From contig NZ_AP025170.1 in NCBI RefSeq assembly GCF_003402535.2, forward strand, positions 1,984,001-2,048,000: a stretch of 64,000 nucleotides of DNA, read 5' to 3'. Shown here one piece after another: positions 11,578-20,910 of this stretch. The DNA comes from Cupriavidus sp. P-10 (GTDB lineage Bacteria; Pseudomonadota; Gammaproteobacteria; Burkholderiales; Burkholderiaceae). Made by a program: the position numbers and the translations under genes. Below the pieces are notes generated by a model that saw nothing but the letters and a program-made list of their open reading frames with translations, did no database searches and had not been told where the DNA came from. Within the stretch, counting starts at the first letter, position 1. Each line of letters begins with the position of its first letter.

Positions 11578-12063
11578 TCAACGGAAATTCTTCTCCCGCC
11601 GGATCAACCCCACCGCCAGCGTCAGCGTCAGGATAAACAGCCAGATCAGCGACCACGCCGGCACCGACAGGCCCAGCACCGGCGGCAGCGGCGCCGCGCA
11701 CAGGCCATCGGCATAGAACACCTGCGGCAGCACCTTGGCAGTCGGCAGCGCGTTGACCCAGTTCTCCAGCGGATCGATGCCGCAGGTTGCCTTCGGGTTC
11801 AGCAACAGCGAAACATGGTAAACGGCCACTGCAATGCCGGCGATGCCGGACAGCATGCCCAGCCCTTGCCACAGCGAACGCGTGTTCTGCGCCACCACGG
11901 CGAGCAGCGAGAAGATGCCGATGCCGATAAACGCAAAGCGCTGCATCACGCAAAGCGGACAGGGCTGGTAGCCCATTTCAAACTGCAGGTAGAGCGCAAC
12001 GCCGACCAGGCCGAAGGAAACCAGGGCGATCAGCAAAAAATAGGCGCGGGAATTGGCTTGCAT
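11578..12063 (-). CDS. dsbB: disulfide bond formation protein B
   Basis: A 161-residue inner-membrane quinone reductase that re-oxidises periplasmic DsbA. Four membrane spans can be traced. The first periplasmic cysteine pair is Cys35-Pro-Leu-Cys38 (in YQPCPLCVMQR) and the second is Cys94 and Cys122 in the long second loop, as the mechanism requires. The start MQANSRAYFLL is chosen because it is the conserved N-terminus; the upstream in-frame residues lack family features. No dsbA lies in the window. The 159 bases between this gene and the acetyltransferase gene should hold its promoter. Confidence 0.94.
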   Translation of the reverse strand: MQANSRAYFLLIALVSFGLVGVALYLQFEMGYQPCPLCVMQRFAFIGIGIFSLLAVVAQNTRSLWQGLGMLSGIAGIAVAVYHVSLLLNPKATCGIDPLENWVNALPTAKVLPQVFYADGLCAAPLPPVLGLSVPAWSLIWLFILTLTLAVGLIRREKNFR

Positions 12064-12222
12064 AGCGGTGATAGAGGGTGATCCGGTAAACAGTGCAGTG
12101 CCGTCAAGTGGCTTCAGTACGGGGAGCGGCATTGCTGCGCATTATTACCGATTTTTCCGCGCCCGCCTTGGGCGCCACATCGGCTGCGCATCCCCTGCCC
12201 TGTGGCGGATTGACGCAGGGCA

Positions 12223-12795
12223 CTATGCCGCGCTCGCCTGCCACGTGGCGCGGGGCAATCGATACAGGCAATGGGGACGCAGCGGATGCCCCGGCGGCAG
12301 CGCCGGATGCTCGAACCCCAGCGCATCCTCGCGCATGCCCAGCCGTTCCATCATCGCGCGCGAGCGGCGGTTTTCCAGCGTGGTGAAGGAAACGATCTCG
12401 TCCAGGCCAAGCGTTCCGAAGCCATATTCCAGCGCCGCGCGCGCCGCTTCGGTGGCAAGACCGCTGCCCCACGCATCGCGTGCCAGGCGCCAGGCGATTT
12501 CGACACATGGCGAGAACGGCAGCGCGGCGGCCGGTTCGTGCAAGCCGACAAAGCCGATGAAGGCGCGGTCCAGCTTGCGCTCGACGGCCCACGGCCCCCA
12601 TCCACGCCCGGCGATCAGCGCCCGGCAGCGGTCAGCCATCGCATCGCTTTCGGCGCGCGTCAGCGGCGCGGGGAAAAAACGCATCACCTCCGCATCGGCA
12701 TTCAGCACGGAGAATGGCGAGTAGTCGGCATCGCACCACTGTCGCAGGCGCAGCCGCGGGGTTTCCATTTCCATGGCGATCGCGCCCGCATCCAT
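12223..12795 (-). CDS. GNAT family N-acetyltransferase (RimJ/RimL-like)
   Basis: A 190-residue acetyltransferase of the RimJ/RimL branch of the GNAT superfamily, which modify N-termini or small molecules with acetyl-CoA. The N-terminal TPRLRLRQW strand is typical. The acetyl-CoA loop is recognisable around RDAWGSGLATEAARAALEYGF (about 118-138), and NRRSRAMMERLGM (about 147-159) is the usual C-terminal motif. The ATG lies 3 bases beyond the radA stop, and GGAG at the end of radA serves as ribosome site, so it is co-translated with radA. The substrate is unknown. Confidence 0.85.
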   Translation of the reverse strand: MDAGAIAMEMETPRLRLRQWCDADYSPFSVLNADAEVMRFFPAPLTRAESDAMADRCRALIAGRGWGPWAVERKLDRAFIGFVGLHEPAAALPFSPCVEIAWRLARDAWGSGLATEAARAALEYGFGTLGLDEIVSFTTLENRRSRAMMERLGMREDALGFEHPALPPGHPLRPHCLYRLPRATWQASAA

Positions 12796-12798
12796 GCA

Positions 12799-14160
12799 TT
12801 ACTCCAGGTGGCGCACGCGGTCGATGGCCTGCTCGATGCGCTCCACCGCGATCACTTCCAGGCCGTCGATCTTCTGCTTGGGCGCATTCGCCTTGGGGAT
12901 CACGGCCAGCGTGAAGCCCAGCTTGGCGGCTTCCTTCAGGCGCTCCTGGCCTCGCGGACTGGGACGGATTTCGCCCGCCAGGCCGACTTCGCCAAAGACC
13001 ACCAGGCCGCGCGGCAGCGGCTTGTTGCGCATCGACGAATGGATCGACAGCAGCACCGCCAGGTCGGCGGCCGGCTCGGTGATCTTGACCCCGCCCACCG
13101 CATTCAGGAACACATCCTGGTCAAAGCAGGCAATGCCCGCATGCCGGTGCAGCACCGCCAGCAGCAGCGCCAGCCGGTTCTGCTCAAGGCCCACCGCCAG
13201 CCGGCGCGGGTTGGGCACGTGCGCGGTATCGACCAGTGCCTGGATCTCCACCAGCAGCGGGCGCGAGCCCTCCTGAGTCACCAGCACGCAGGAGCCCGGC
13301 ACGGTCTCTTCATGGTGCGACAGGAACAGCGCCGACGGGTTGCTGATGCCACGCAGCCCGCGCTCGGTCATGGCGAACACACCCAGTTCGTTGACCGCGC
13401 CAAAACGGTTCTTGAAAGCGCGGATCAGCCGGTGCGAGGAATGCGTATCGCCCTCGAAATACAGCACCGTGTCGACGATATGCTCCAGCACGCGCGGCCC
13501 GGCCAGGCTGCCTTCCTTGGTCACGTGGCCGACCAGGATGATGGTGATGCCGCTGCTCTTGGCGATGCGCGTCAGCTGCGCCGCGCATTCGCGCACCTGC
13601 GCGACCGAGCCCGGTGCCGAGGTCAGCGCCTCGGAGTACAGCGTCTGGATCGAGTCGATCACCGCCACTTCCGGCTTCTCGGCTTCGAGCGTGGCCTGGA
13701 TCTTCTCGAGCTGGATTTCGGCCAGCAGCCCCAGCGCCGGGCTCTCCACGCCGAGCCGCTGCGCACGCAAGGCGATCTGCGCGCCCGATTCTTCGCCGCT
13801 GACATAGAGCACGCGGCGCTGTCCGGCCAGGTTGGCCAGCGCCTGCAGCAGCAGCGTGGACTTGCCGATGCCTGGATCGCCGCCGATCAGCACCACGCCG
13901 CCCGCCACGAGCCCGCCGCCCAGCACGCGGTCAAATTCGTCGATGCCGCTGGAAAAGCGCGGCACGTCGGCGGCGTCGATCTCCGACAGCTTGCGCACCA
14001 TGGCCGACGCAGCCAGCGGCTGGAAGCGCTTGGAAGCGGCCGTCTCGGCCACCGTTTCCACCAGCGTGTTCCATTGCTGGCAATGCGGGCACTGGCCGGC
14101 CCAGCGCGGCGTGGTACCGCCGCATTCGGTACAGGTGTAGACGGTCTTGGTCTTGGCCAA
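12799..14160 (-). CDS. radA: DNA repair protein RadA
   Basis: A 453-residue RecA-related branch-migration protein that acts in recombination intermediates. It has the C4 zinc finger (Cys10, Cys13, Cys24, Cys27), Walker A in GGDPGIGKSTLL, the RadA-specific FKNRFGAVNELGVFAM containing KNRFG, and a Lon-like C-terminal domain. I use a TTG start at 14160 because it gives the family N-terminus (M)AKTKTVYTC and has AAGGA 8 to 9 bases upstream; an ATG 13 codons earlier is possible but adds non-conserved residues. It is followed at once by the GNAT gene. Confidence 0.93.
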   Translation of the reverse strand: MAKTKTVYTCTECGGTTPRWAGQCPHCQQWNTLVETVAETAASKRFQPLAASAMVRKLSEIDAADVPRFSSGIDEFDRVLGGGLVAGGVVLIGGDPGIGKSTLLLQALANLAGQRRVLYVSGEESGAQIALRAQRLGVESPALGLLAEIQLEKIQATLEAEKPEVAVIDSIQTLYSEALTSAPGSVAQVRECAAQLTRIAKSSGITIILVGHVTKEGSLAGPRVLEHIVDTVLYFEGDTHSSHRLIRAFKNRFGAVNELGVFAMTERGLRGISNPSALFLSHHEETVPGSCVLVTQEGSRPLLVEIQALVDTAHVPNPRRLAVGLEQNRLALLLAVLHRHAGIACFDQDVFLNAVGGVKITEPAADLAVLLSIHSSMRNKPLPRGLVVFGEVGLAGEIRPSPRGQERLKEAAKLGFTLAVIPKANAPKQKIDGLEVIAVERIEQAIDRVRHLE

Positions 14161-14269
14161 CGGAAAATCCTTGCGGGAAAGAACGAGCCGGGCGCACAAG
14201 TGGCCCGGCCCTCACAATAGCCGGCGGCAGCCGCTGCCGGCAGGTCTCGCTTTCAACCCTTTCAACCTT

Positions 14270-15391
14270 TCACACTACGGCCGGCGCGGCGCTGTCGGAT
14301 GCCGTGATGGTCGCCACCGTGGTCGGCACGCGCGGCGCCAGCGCGCACATCAGCTCATAGCCGACCGTGCCGCTGGCCTGTGCCACCTCGTCGATCGGCA
14401 GGCCCTGGCCCCACAACGTCACCGGGCTGCCGACCCGTGCCTTCGGGCACGGCGTCAGGTCCACGCACAGCATGTCCATCGACACGCGGCCGATCAGCTC
14501 GGTACGCACGCCGTCGACCAGCACCGGCGCGCGCTGCTCGCCCCAGCCTGACGCATGGCGCGGGTAGCCATCGGCATAGCCGCAGGCGACCACGCCGATG
14601 CGCATCGGGCGGTCCGCCGTAAACAGCGAGCCGTAGCCGACCGTATCGCCCGGCTGCAGGTCCTGCACCGAGATCAGTTCGCTGTGCAGCGACATGGCCG
14701 GCTGCAGGCCCGTGCCGGCGATATCGGCCTCGCGGCCGGTCGGCGAGGCGCCGTACAGGATGATGCCCGGACGCACCCAGGCCCGGTGCGCCTGCGGATG
14801 CCACAGCACCGCGGCCGAGTTCGACAGGCTCGCCTCGCCCGGCAGGTTGGCCGTGGCGGCATCGAAGGCCTCGATCTGGTGGGCGATGCCTCGGGGACTA
14901 TCCGCATCGGAAAAATGCGTCATATGGACGATACTGCCCACGCAGGGCATGGCGCGGGCGCGCTCCCAGGCGGCGCGGTACTGGGCCGGATGGAAGCCGA
15001 GCCGGTTCATGCCGGTGTTCAGCTTGAGCTGGATCGCCAACGGTCCCCTGGGGCGCGCGCTTTCCAGCATGCGCAACTGTTCGTCGCAGTGGATCGCGGT
15101 GGTCAGCCGGTATTGTTCGATCAGGGCAATGTCCTGCGGCTGGAAGAAGCCCTCCAGCAGCAGGATCGGCCCCTGCCAGCCCAGGTCGCGCAGCAGCACG
15201 GCTTCGTTCAGGTCCAGCAGGCCGAAACCGTCGGCGCCGCGCAGCGCGGCAAAGACGCGGCGGATGCCGTGGCCGTAGGCGTTGGCCTTGACGACCGCCC
15301 AGATGCGCGAGCTCGGCGCGCTGCGGCGGATGACGCCCAGGTTATTGGCCAGGGCGGGTTGGTGGATCACAGCGTTGATGGGTCTTGGCAT
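14270..15391 (-). CDS. alr: alanine racemase
   Basis: A 373-residue PLP enzyme that makes D-alanine for peptidoglycan. The PLP lysine is Lys35 in [10 protein letters not shown]. The second catalytic base, a tyrosine of the C-terminal beta domain, should be in the segment [12 protein letters not shown] (around residue 266). Length and the two-domain order (alpha/beta barrel, then beta domain) are normal. It lies upstream of radA on the same strand with about 110 bases between them. The product is alr or the isozyme dadX; a neighbouring dadA would mark a catabolic role, and none is here, so the biosynthetic form is favoured. Confidence 0.93.
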   Translation of the reverse strand: MPRPINAVIHQPALANNLGVIRRSAPSSRIWAVVKANAYGHGIRRVFAALRGADGFGLLDLNEAVLLRDLGWQGPILLLEGFFQPQDIALIEQYRLTTAIHCDEQLRMLESARPRGPLAIQLKLNTGMNRLGFHPAQYRAAWERARAMPCVGSIVHMTHFSDADSPRGIAHQIEAFDAATANLPGEASLSNSAAVLWHPQAHRAWVRPGIILYGASPTGREADIAGTGLQPAMSLHSELISVQDLQPGDTVGYGSLFTADRPMRIGVVACGYADGYPRHASGWGEQRAPVLVDGVRTELIGRVSMDMLCVDLTPCPKARVGSPVTLWGQGLPIDEVAQASGTVGYELMCALAPRVPTTVATITASDSAAPAVV

Positions 15392-16025
15392 GGAGTCACA
15401 TCTCGTAAAGCGGGCAACGCGGGGCGTGCGGTAGCGCGGTGGCGCATCAGGCGCATCGGTCGCATCACCGGCGAGGACTGGAGGGACGGCTCTGTCTCTG
15501 TCTCAGTTTCAATGGCGCAAACGTCACCTGTCGGTAGGCGATGACACGTAGAAGTATGCGGAGTGCTTCATATAGCGGGCATGTCGCGCTAAGGTGACCG
15601 GCCATGGGTACTGCGTTCGCCTGGTCATGCGGATGTCGCCCGGCGGCGATAGTGTCGTGCCGTTGCACCAGATCAGGGAAGACCCGGTCCTCTGACCGGG
15701 ATCGCAGCCGTTATTTGAACACATCCGGATGCCGCTGCCGGGGGTCTTCAGGGAATCGGCGCGGCAATTTGCAGTCAAAAAGGCACCTTGCCGGGGTTCG
15801 GGAATGTCATGTTTTCGTGATATAAAGCCGGACGCTCCGGCCATGTTCTAAAAGCGAAGCATTATGTCAATGACTGTCAGGCAAGCCGCACGACGCCGTA
15901 GTGCAGTGCACCCGAGACATTTCGACACGGCCGCGGCGCAAGGTTCCCTGCAAACCATAGCCTCCCCAGCCGGTGCCACCCTGACCGGCGTGACGGAAGT
16001 CCGCGATGGAGACAAAGTCGAAAGC
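15392..16025. other. intergenic region between alr and lplT
   Basis: This 634-base gap separates divergent genes. I see no convincing coding region: the open frames present lack a ribosome site and recognisable motifs. A hairpin CCCGGTC-CTCT-GACCGGG lies at 15683-15700 without a T run. TTTTCGTGATATAAAG near 15815-15830 is AT-rich and could hold the lplT -10 element. The lplT frame stays open back to an ATG at 15864, so part of the gap may be an unusual N-terminal extension of that protein. Confidence 0.4.
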
Positions 16026-17345
16026 ATGAAGAAGGGTTTTTACACCATCATGGCCGCGCAGTTTTTTTCGTCGCTGGCCGACAATGCGTTACTGATCGCC
16101 GCCATCGCCCTTCTCACCGAATTGCATTCCCCGCAGTGGATGACCCCGCTGCTCAAGCTGTTCTTCGTTCTTTCTTACGTCATCCTCGCCGCCTTCGTCG
16201 GCGCCTTTGCCGACTCGATGCCCAAGGGGCGGGTGATGCTCATCACCAATGCCATCAAGGTGGTCGGCTGCGCGATCATGATGTTCGGGCTCCACCCGCT
16301 GCTGGCCTATGGCGTGGTGGGCTTCGGCGCGGCCGCCTACTCGCCGGCCAAGTACGGCATCCTGACCGAGCTGCTGCCGCCTGAGAAGCTGGTGTTGGCC
16401 AACGGCTGGATCGAAGGGTTGACGGTGGGCTCGATCATCCTTGGCACGGTGGTGGGGGGCGCACTCATTTCGGTGCACGTGTCGGAAATCCTGATGCGGC
16501 TCGACCTGCCCTACATCAATACCGGCATCGACACGCCGGCCGAGGCCGCGATGGTCGTGATCATGCTGTTCTACGTGATCGCGTCGGTGTTCAACCTGTT
16601 CATTCCGGATACCGGCGCCCGCTACCCGCAGCAGGAAAAGAACCCGATCAAGCTGATCGCCGAGTTCGGTGACTGCTTCCTGGCGCTGTGGCGCGACAAG
16701 CTGGGCCAGATCTCGCTGGCGGTGACGACCCTGTTCTGGGGTGTGGGCGCGACGCTGCAGTTCATCGTGCTGAAGTGGGCGGAGAAGTCCCTGGGCCTGA
16801 ACCTGTCGCAAGGCGCGCTGCTGCAGGCGGTGGTAGCCGTCGGCGTGGCCGTGGGCGCGATCGGCGCCGCCGCGCGCATTCCGCTGCGCAAGTCGCTGTC
16901 GGTGCTGCCCTTCGGCGTGGCGATGGGCGCGACCGTGATGATCATGGCCTTCTACACCAAGGACGCCATGCCCCAGGTGACGCTGCACATCCTGGGCCTG
17001 CACATGCCGCTGTACATGGCCATCGCCTATGTGTTCCTGATGCTGGTGGGCGCAATGTCGGGCTACTTCGTGGTGCCGATGAACGCGCTGCTGCAGCACC
17101 GCGGGCACGTGCTGCTGTCGGCCGGCCACTCGATCGCGGTGCAGAACTTCAACGAGAACGTATCGGTGCTGCTGATGCTGTGCCTGTACGCGCTGCTGAT
17201 CAAGCTGAACGTGCCGATCGGCGTGGTCATCATCGCGCTGGGCCTGTTTATCTGCGTGACCATGATGCTGGTGATCAAGCTGCACAAGTACAACGTGAGC
17301 ACCTTCAACTCTCTGGCGATGATCGGCGAGGACAAGCACCACTGA
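16026..17345 (+). CDS. lplT: lysophospholipid transporter LplT
   Basis: A 439-residue major facilitator protein with about 12 membrane spans that flips lysophospholipids to the inner leaflet for re-acylation. Family segments seen are QFFSSLADNALL near the N-terminus, YSPAKYGILTELLP around residue 110, LFWGVGATLQF around 240, and GYFVVPMNALLQHRGH around 345. In enterobacteria LplT works with acyltransferase-ACP synthetase Aas; no aas is in the window. I begin at MKKGFYTIMAAQFF; an in-frame ATG 54 codons upstream would add a tail unlike known LplT proteins. Ribosome-site support for the chosen start is weak (GGAGA 12-13 bases upstream). Confidence 0.9.
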   Translation: MKKGFYTIMAAQFFSSLADNALLIAAIALLTELHSPQWMTPLLKLFFVLSYVILAAFVGAFADSMPKGRVMLITNAIKVVGCAIMMFGLHPLLAYGVVGFGAAAYSPAKYGILTELLPPEKLVLANGWIEGLTVGSIILGTVVGGALISVHVSEILMRLDLPYINTGIDTPAEAAMVVIMLFYVIASVFNLFIPDTGARYPQQEKNPIKLIAEFGDCFLALWRDKLGQISLAVTTLFWGVGATLQFIVLKWAEKSLGLNLSQGALLQAVVAVGVAVGAIGAAARIPLRKSLSVLPFGVAMGATVMIMAFYTKDAMPQVTLHILGLHMPLYMAIAYVFLMLVGAMSGYFVVPMNALLQHRGHVLLSAGHSIAVQNFNENVSVLLMLCLYALLIKLNVPIGVVIIALGLFICVTMMLVIKLHKYNVSTFNSLAMIGEDKHH

Positions 17346-17369
17346 GGTCCCCTGGCCGGCGCGACCCGT

Positions 17370-18545
17370 TCAGGGCCCGTCGGCCAGCGCTTGCGGACCC
17401 TGCCGCGGCGGCTCCGCCGCCCGCGCCATGGCCCGTGCCTCCCATCCCTGCGGCACCACGAACCCGCGCGAGCATTCGCGCCACCAGCCGTGGCCGGCCG
17501 GTTCCAGCTCGCATAGCATGACCGGCGCTTCGCGGCGCCAGCCGTGGTCGTGGCGCGGGTCGGCAAAGCGCTGCGCCAGCGCGGCATACAGCGCATCGAC
17601 CTCCTCTATGCCGCTGTCAGGCACCAGCGCCCCCGACAACCATCCCGAACGCGGCAGCCGGCACCAGCGCAGGCCCGGCCGTGCCGCCGCGCGCGCCCGC
17701 CAGCCGTCCAGCGGCGACCACCAGCCGCGCAAGTGGTCCGGCGCGATGCCCAGCGCGTCAAGTCCCGCCGGCACTTGCCCGTCCCGGTAGAACAGCCAGC
17801 CAAGCAGGTAAACCTCGCTGCGGTCGACGACATGGCCGAGCAGCGCACGCGCTTCCGGCGTGCGTCCCAGCGGCAGCTGGCGCCCGACCACGTGGCCGAG
17901 CTTGTCGCCCAGCCGGTCGACCATGTTTGGCCCGACAAAATCGTGCAGGGTCGGCGCCGGCACCGCGCCGGCCATCAGATAGAACTTGGCGGCCATCTCC
18001 CAGTGCACCACTTCGCCGGAAGCCTGCTCGCGCCAGACGAAGTCCAGTTCGCCCAGCGTGCGGATGCCGTGCGCGCCGGCGCGCCGCACCGGCACATTGG
18101 CCGCCAGCAGCGACAGTCCCTGCATATGGCGCAGCGCAAAATGCAGCAGCCGCTCGGCATGGCGCCCGAGCCGCAGGCTGCGGCTGGCGGGGTCCTGCAC
18201 ATGCTGCATGGCGGCAGCCGGGCCGGGAGCGGGATTGGGAGCGGGATTGGGAACGGGATCGGAAGGAAAGGCGGCATGGCCGCCGGCCAGCTCGTCGATG
18301 GTGGCTGGCAGCGCCGCCGGGTCGGCGGTTTCCAGCCAGTGCTGCCAGGCCGCCAGCGTACCGGCGGGCCAGCGCGCGGGCGCGGCGCCCGTTACCGCGG
18401 ACAGCAGCGGCGGCGACAGCGTGGTCCAGGCAAGGTCGCGCGTGCGCGGCGACAAGGCGCGGCGCCACAGCGGCGGCTCCGACGGCAGGTTGCCGTCGCC
18501 GCCGCGATGCAGCGAAAGGTCAGGCCCCAGCTCCCGCACGGTCAT
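17370..18545 (-). CDS. DUF1853 family protein
   Basis: A 391-residue protein that I assign to DUF1853, found in betaproteobacteria beside lplT and the uracil-DNA glycosylase gene, as here. The N-terminal part WTTLSPPLLSA and the central HFALRHMQGLSLLAANVPVR and LGELDFVWREQ segments carry acidic and aromatic residues that suggest a nuclease-like core (E/D near residue 165), but this is only an impression. It is soluble, with no signal or membrane segments. Its start overlaps the end of udg by 26 bases, so the pair is co-transcribed. A short Pro-Asn-Pro-Ala repeat interrupts it near residue 100. Confidence 0.75.
   Translation of the reverse strand: MTVRELGPDLSLHRGGDGNLPSEPPLWRRALSPRTRDLAWTTLSPPLLSAVTGAAPARWPAGTLAAWQHWLETADPAALPATIDELAGGHAAFPSDPVPNPAPNPAPGPAAAMQHVQDPASRSLRLGRHAERLLHFALRHMQGLSLLAANVPVRRAGAHGIRTLGELDFVWREQASGEVVHWEMAAKFYLMAGAVPAPTLHDFVGPNMVDRLGDKLGHVVGRQLPLGRTPEARALLGHVVDRSEVYLLGWLFYRDGQVPAGLDALGIAPDHLRGWWSPLDGWRARAAARPGLRWCRLPRSGWLSGALVPDSGIEEVDALYAALAQRFADPRHDHGWRREAPVMLCELEPAGHGWWRECSRGFVVPQGWEARAMARAAEPPRQGPQALADGP
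18225..18260. repeat. 3 x 12-bp in-frame tandem repeat in the DUF1853 gene
   Basis: Three near-identical copies of GGGAGCGGGATT (18225-18236, 18237-18248, 18249-18260; the last has two changes) encode a Pro-Asn-Pro-Ala stretch on the minus strand. Repeat number could vary between strains without breaking the frame. Confidence 0.85.
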
Positions 18546-19452
18546 GTACCTCGCGGGCCAGGCACAGGTCTTCCCATGCGCGCGCCTTGTCGGTCAGCGT
18601 GCGCAGCAGGTAGGCCGGGTGGTAGGTCACCACCACCGGGATGCCTTCATAGGTATGCACGGTGCCGCGCAGCTTGCCGATCGGCGTGGTGGTGCGCAGC
18701 AGCGACTGGGCGGCGAAGCGGCCCAGCACCACGATGACCCGGGGGCGCACCAGCGCGATCTGGCGGCGCAGGAACGGCTCGCACTGCGCCACCTCGGCCG
18801 GCTCGGGATTGCGGTTGCCCGGCGGGCGGCACTTGAGCACGTTGGCGATAAAGACGTTGCGCCCACGCGCCAGGCCGAGCGCGCCCAGCATGTTGTCGAG
18901 CAGCTTGCCGGCCTGGCCGACAAAGGGCTCGCCCTGCAGGTCTTCGTTCTCGCCCGGGGCCTCGCCGACCAGCATCCATTCCGCTTGCCGGTCGCCAACG
19001 CCGAAGACGGTATTGGTGCGGGTCTGGCACAGTCCGCAAGCCGTGCAGCCGGCTACCGCGGCATCCAGCGCGGGCCATGCCATGGCGCCGATGGCAGCCT
19101 CGCGCCCGGCCCGCGCCGGGTCGGGGTCCGGGCCGGCCGGCACCAGCGAAGGTTCGGCTGGCGCCCGCGAGACAGGCGTCACCACAGGGGCGACAGGCAC
19201 CGCCGGGATGGCGGTTTCGATAGCCGGCGCGGCTTCCAAGACTGGCGCAGCGGCCTGCGCGGCCACCGTGACGGGCTCGACAATGACCTCGGCAAGGGGC
19301 TCAGTAACGAGCCCAGTAACGGGCTCAGTAACGGGCTCATTAACCGCTACGGCCTCTGACACCACCTCGGCCTGCGGTGCGCCCTCGCGCGCCCGCGGCA
19401 GCCATTCGGCCGTGATGCCCAGCGCCTCCAGGAATCGTGCGCGGCGGCTCAT
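18520..19452 (-). CDS. udg: uracil-DNA glycosylase, family 4 (UDGa, Fe-S)
   Basis: A 310-residue protein whose last 200 residues are a family-4 uracil-DNA glycosylase that removes uracil from DNA. Visible are the iron-sulfur cysteines (CTACGLC, a later Cys in VLKCRPPGNRNP, and Cys in VAQCEPF), motif GEAPGENEDLQGEPFVGQAG, and the C-terminal TYHPAYLL carrying the conserved histidine. The first roughly 100 residues are a Pro/Ala/Val/Glu-rich linker containing a four-copy repeat, longer than in most homologues. The gene starts at an ATGA overlap with rimI and its end overlaps the DUF1853 gene, so tsaB-rimI-udg-DUF1853 form one transcription unit. Confidence 0.92.
   Translation of the reverse strand: MSRRARFLEALGITAEWLPRAREGAPQAEVVSEAVAVNEPVTEPVTGLVTEPLAEVIVEPVTVAAQAAAPVLEAAPAIETAIPAVPVAPVVTPVSRAPAEPSLVPAGPDPDPARAGREAAIGAMAWPALDAAVAGCTACGLCQTRTNTVFGVGDRQAEWMLVGEAPGENEDLQGEPFVGQAGKLLDNMLGALGLARGRNVFIANVLKCRPPGNRNPEPAEVAQCEPFLRRQIALVRPRVIVVLGRFAAQSLLRTTTPIGKLRGTVHTYEGIPVVVTYHPAYLLRTLTDKARAWEDLCLAREVHDRAGAGA
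19297..19344. repeat. 4 x 12-bp in-frame tandem repeat in udg
   Basis: Four copies of a 12-base unit (GGGCTCAGTAAC and single- or double-base variants) run from 19297 to 19344 and encode a Val-Thr/Asn-Glu-Pro-like repeat on the minus strand, inside the linker that precedes the glycosylase domain. Confidence 0.85.
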
Positions 19453-20024
19453 GCGCGGCCCTCCCCGCTTTCCCTGCCATCCCTGCCTTCCCCGGCGACC
19501 TCGTCATGCCAGCTCCGGCGCAGCACCAGCGCGTCTTCGCGGGTCCGGCCCACCGCCGGGTAATAGCCCTTGCGGCGGCCGATCTCGGCAAACCCGGCGG
19601 CCTCGTACAGCTCGATCGCACCGGTATTGGACGGACGCACCTCCAGCAGCATGGTGTGGATGCGGTGCGCGTGCGAGGTCGCCAGCACGACCGACAGCAT
19701 CAGCCGCCCCAGCCCCTGGCGCTGGCGCAGCGGCTCGACGGTGATATTGAGCAGGTGCATCTCGTCGACCACCGGCATCAGCACGGCATAGGCCACCAGC
19801 GTGCCGGCGGGATCGCGCAGCGTCAGGCCAAGATGCCCGGCCTTGACCGAGTTCTCGAAATTGCCGCGCGTCCACGGATGGCTGTAGGCGCGCGCCTCGA
19901 TGCCGGCTACCGCCTCCAGGTCGAGCGCGCTCATCCGGCCGAGTGTGAAACCCTGGGGCAGAGGCGGCATGGCGGGCACGGCCGGCCAGTCGGCACGCTC
20001 TTCCAGAGGATAGGCGGCGCTCAC
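19449..20024 (-). CDS. rimI: ribosomal protein S18-alanine N-acetyltransferase
   Basis: A 191-residue GNAT enzyme. RimI acetylates the N-terminal alanine of ribosomal protein S18. Conserved parts are EARAYSHPWTRGNFENS (about residues 43-59), the acetyl-CoA loop VEPLRQRQGLGRLML (about 108-122), and LEVRPSNTGAIELYEAAGFAEIGRRKGYY near the C-terminus. A 30-residue N-terminal extension precedes the domain. The start is a GTG that overlaps the tsaB stop (GTGA), and its stop overlaps the udg start (ATGA). The tsaB-rimI linkage is widespread in bacteria, which supports the symbol. Confidence 0.92.
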   Translation of the reverse strand: MSAAYPLEERADWPAVPAMPPLPQGFTLGRMSALDLEAVAGIEARAYSHPWTRGNFENSVKAGHLGLTLRDPAGTLVAYAVLMPVVDEMHLLNITVEPLRQRQGLGRLMLSVVLATSHAHRIHTMLLEVRPSNTGAIELYEAAGFAEIGRRKGYYPAVGRTREDALVLRRSWHDEVAGEGRDGRESGEGRA

Positions 20025-20779
20025 GATGCGCTCCCGGCCGTGGCCGCGGCGCGCGCGGCGGCGGTAGCTTCGCGTTCGGCGATGGTTTGTGCCACCTTGT
20101 CGCGGAGGTAAATCGGCATGGCGCGGTCGGCGTCGATGGCATCGCCTCGCGCCAGCGCGCGCAGTGCGATGGCTACCATCGGCTGCGCATGGGGCATCGC
20201 TTCCGGCAGCACGCGTTGCGCGCGCGCCAGGCCCGCAAGGCGTTCGCCGAAGACCGTGGCGGCATTGCCCGCCAGCCAGAATTCGCCGTCCGGCAACTGC
20301 ACGGTTTCCGGCGCGCTTACCAGCATCGGCGTGCGCTCCGCCCACTCCTGCGCGGCGGCATCCCAGCCGAAGGCGCCGGCATAGGCTTCGTCCATGCGTG
20401 CGTCGAGCGCGACCAGCACCGCGGTGCCAGCGGGCAGCGGCGGCTCGGCGGCGCGCACGCGTTCGGCACAGGCCATCAGGGTATTGACCGGCACCACCGG
20501 CAGGCCGGCACCGAAGGCCAGCCCTTGCGCCACGCCACAGGCGGTACGCAGACCGGTAAACGAGCCGGGACCGGCGCCGAAGGCGATCGCGGCGCAATCG
20601 GCCAGTGCGATGCCGGCCTCGGCCAGCAGCTCGCCGGCGGCGGGCAGCACGCGTGCAGAGGAGCGCGCACCGGTGTGCTCATGGCGCACCAGGCACTCGA
20701 TGCCGGCGCCGGCCACGGCACGTCCGAGCGCGACCGAGCACCACTCAGTAGAGGTTTCAACAGCAAGAATCCAGGACAT
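20021..20779 (-). CDS. tsaB: tRNA t6A biosynthesis protein TsaB
   Basis: A 252-residue ASKHA-fold protein that binds TsaD and TsaE in making threonylcarbamoyladenosine at position 37 of ANN-reading tRNAs. It opens ILAVETSTEWCSVAL and has the family GAGPGSFTGLRTACGVAQGLAFG segment around residues 67-89. The start at 20779 is the conserved one; the open frame continues upstream without homology. It is the first gene of the tsaB-rimI-udg-DUF1853 unit. Confidence 0.93.
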   Translation of the reverse strand: MSWILAVETSTEWCSVALGRAVAGAGIECLVRHEHTGARSSARVLPAAGELLAEAGIALADCAAIAFGAGPGSFTGLRTACGVAQGLAFGAGLPVVPVNTLMACAERVRAAEPPLPAGTAVLVALDARMDEAYAGAFGWDAAAQEWAERTPMLVSAPETVQLPDGEFWLAGNAATVFGERLAGLARAQRVLPEAMPHAQPMVAIALRALARGDAIDADRAMPIYLRDKVAQTIAEREATAAARAAATAGSAS

Positions 20780-20910
20780 GGCGCGATTGTAGCCGCTGGC
20801 GCCCGGAACCGAGGGCTTCTTCGGTTTTATGCGACCGGTCCGGCGCGCTGGCGCGGCTATCATCGGGCTGCACTTTTACCTTGATCCAGCTTATCCCCAC
20901 GGAGGAACCC

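Noticed and set aside
12271..14220. A 649-codon plus-strand frame opposite radA and the GNAT gene
   Set aside because: It is antisense to two well-supported genes and lacks any recognisable domain.
15524..15844. A 106-codon minus-strand frame in the alr-lplT gap
   Set aside because: No ribosome site, no motif and poor codon bias; kept as intergenic.
16089..17342. A His/Gln-rich minus-strand frame opposite lplT
   Set aside because: The bias is that of the antisense of a hydrophobic membrane protein; not a real gene.
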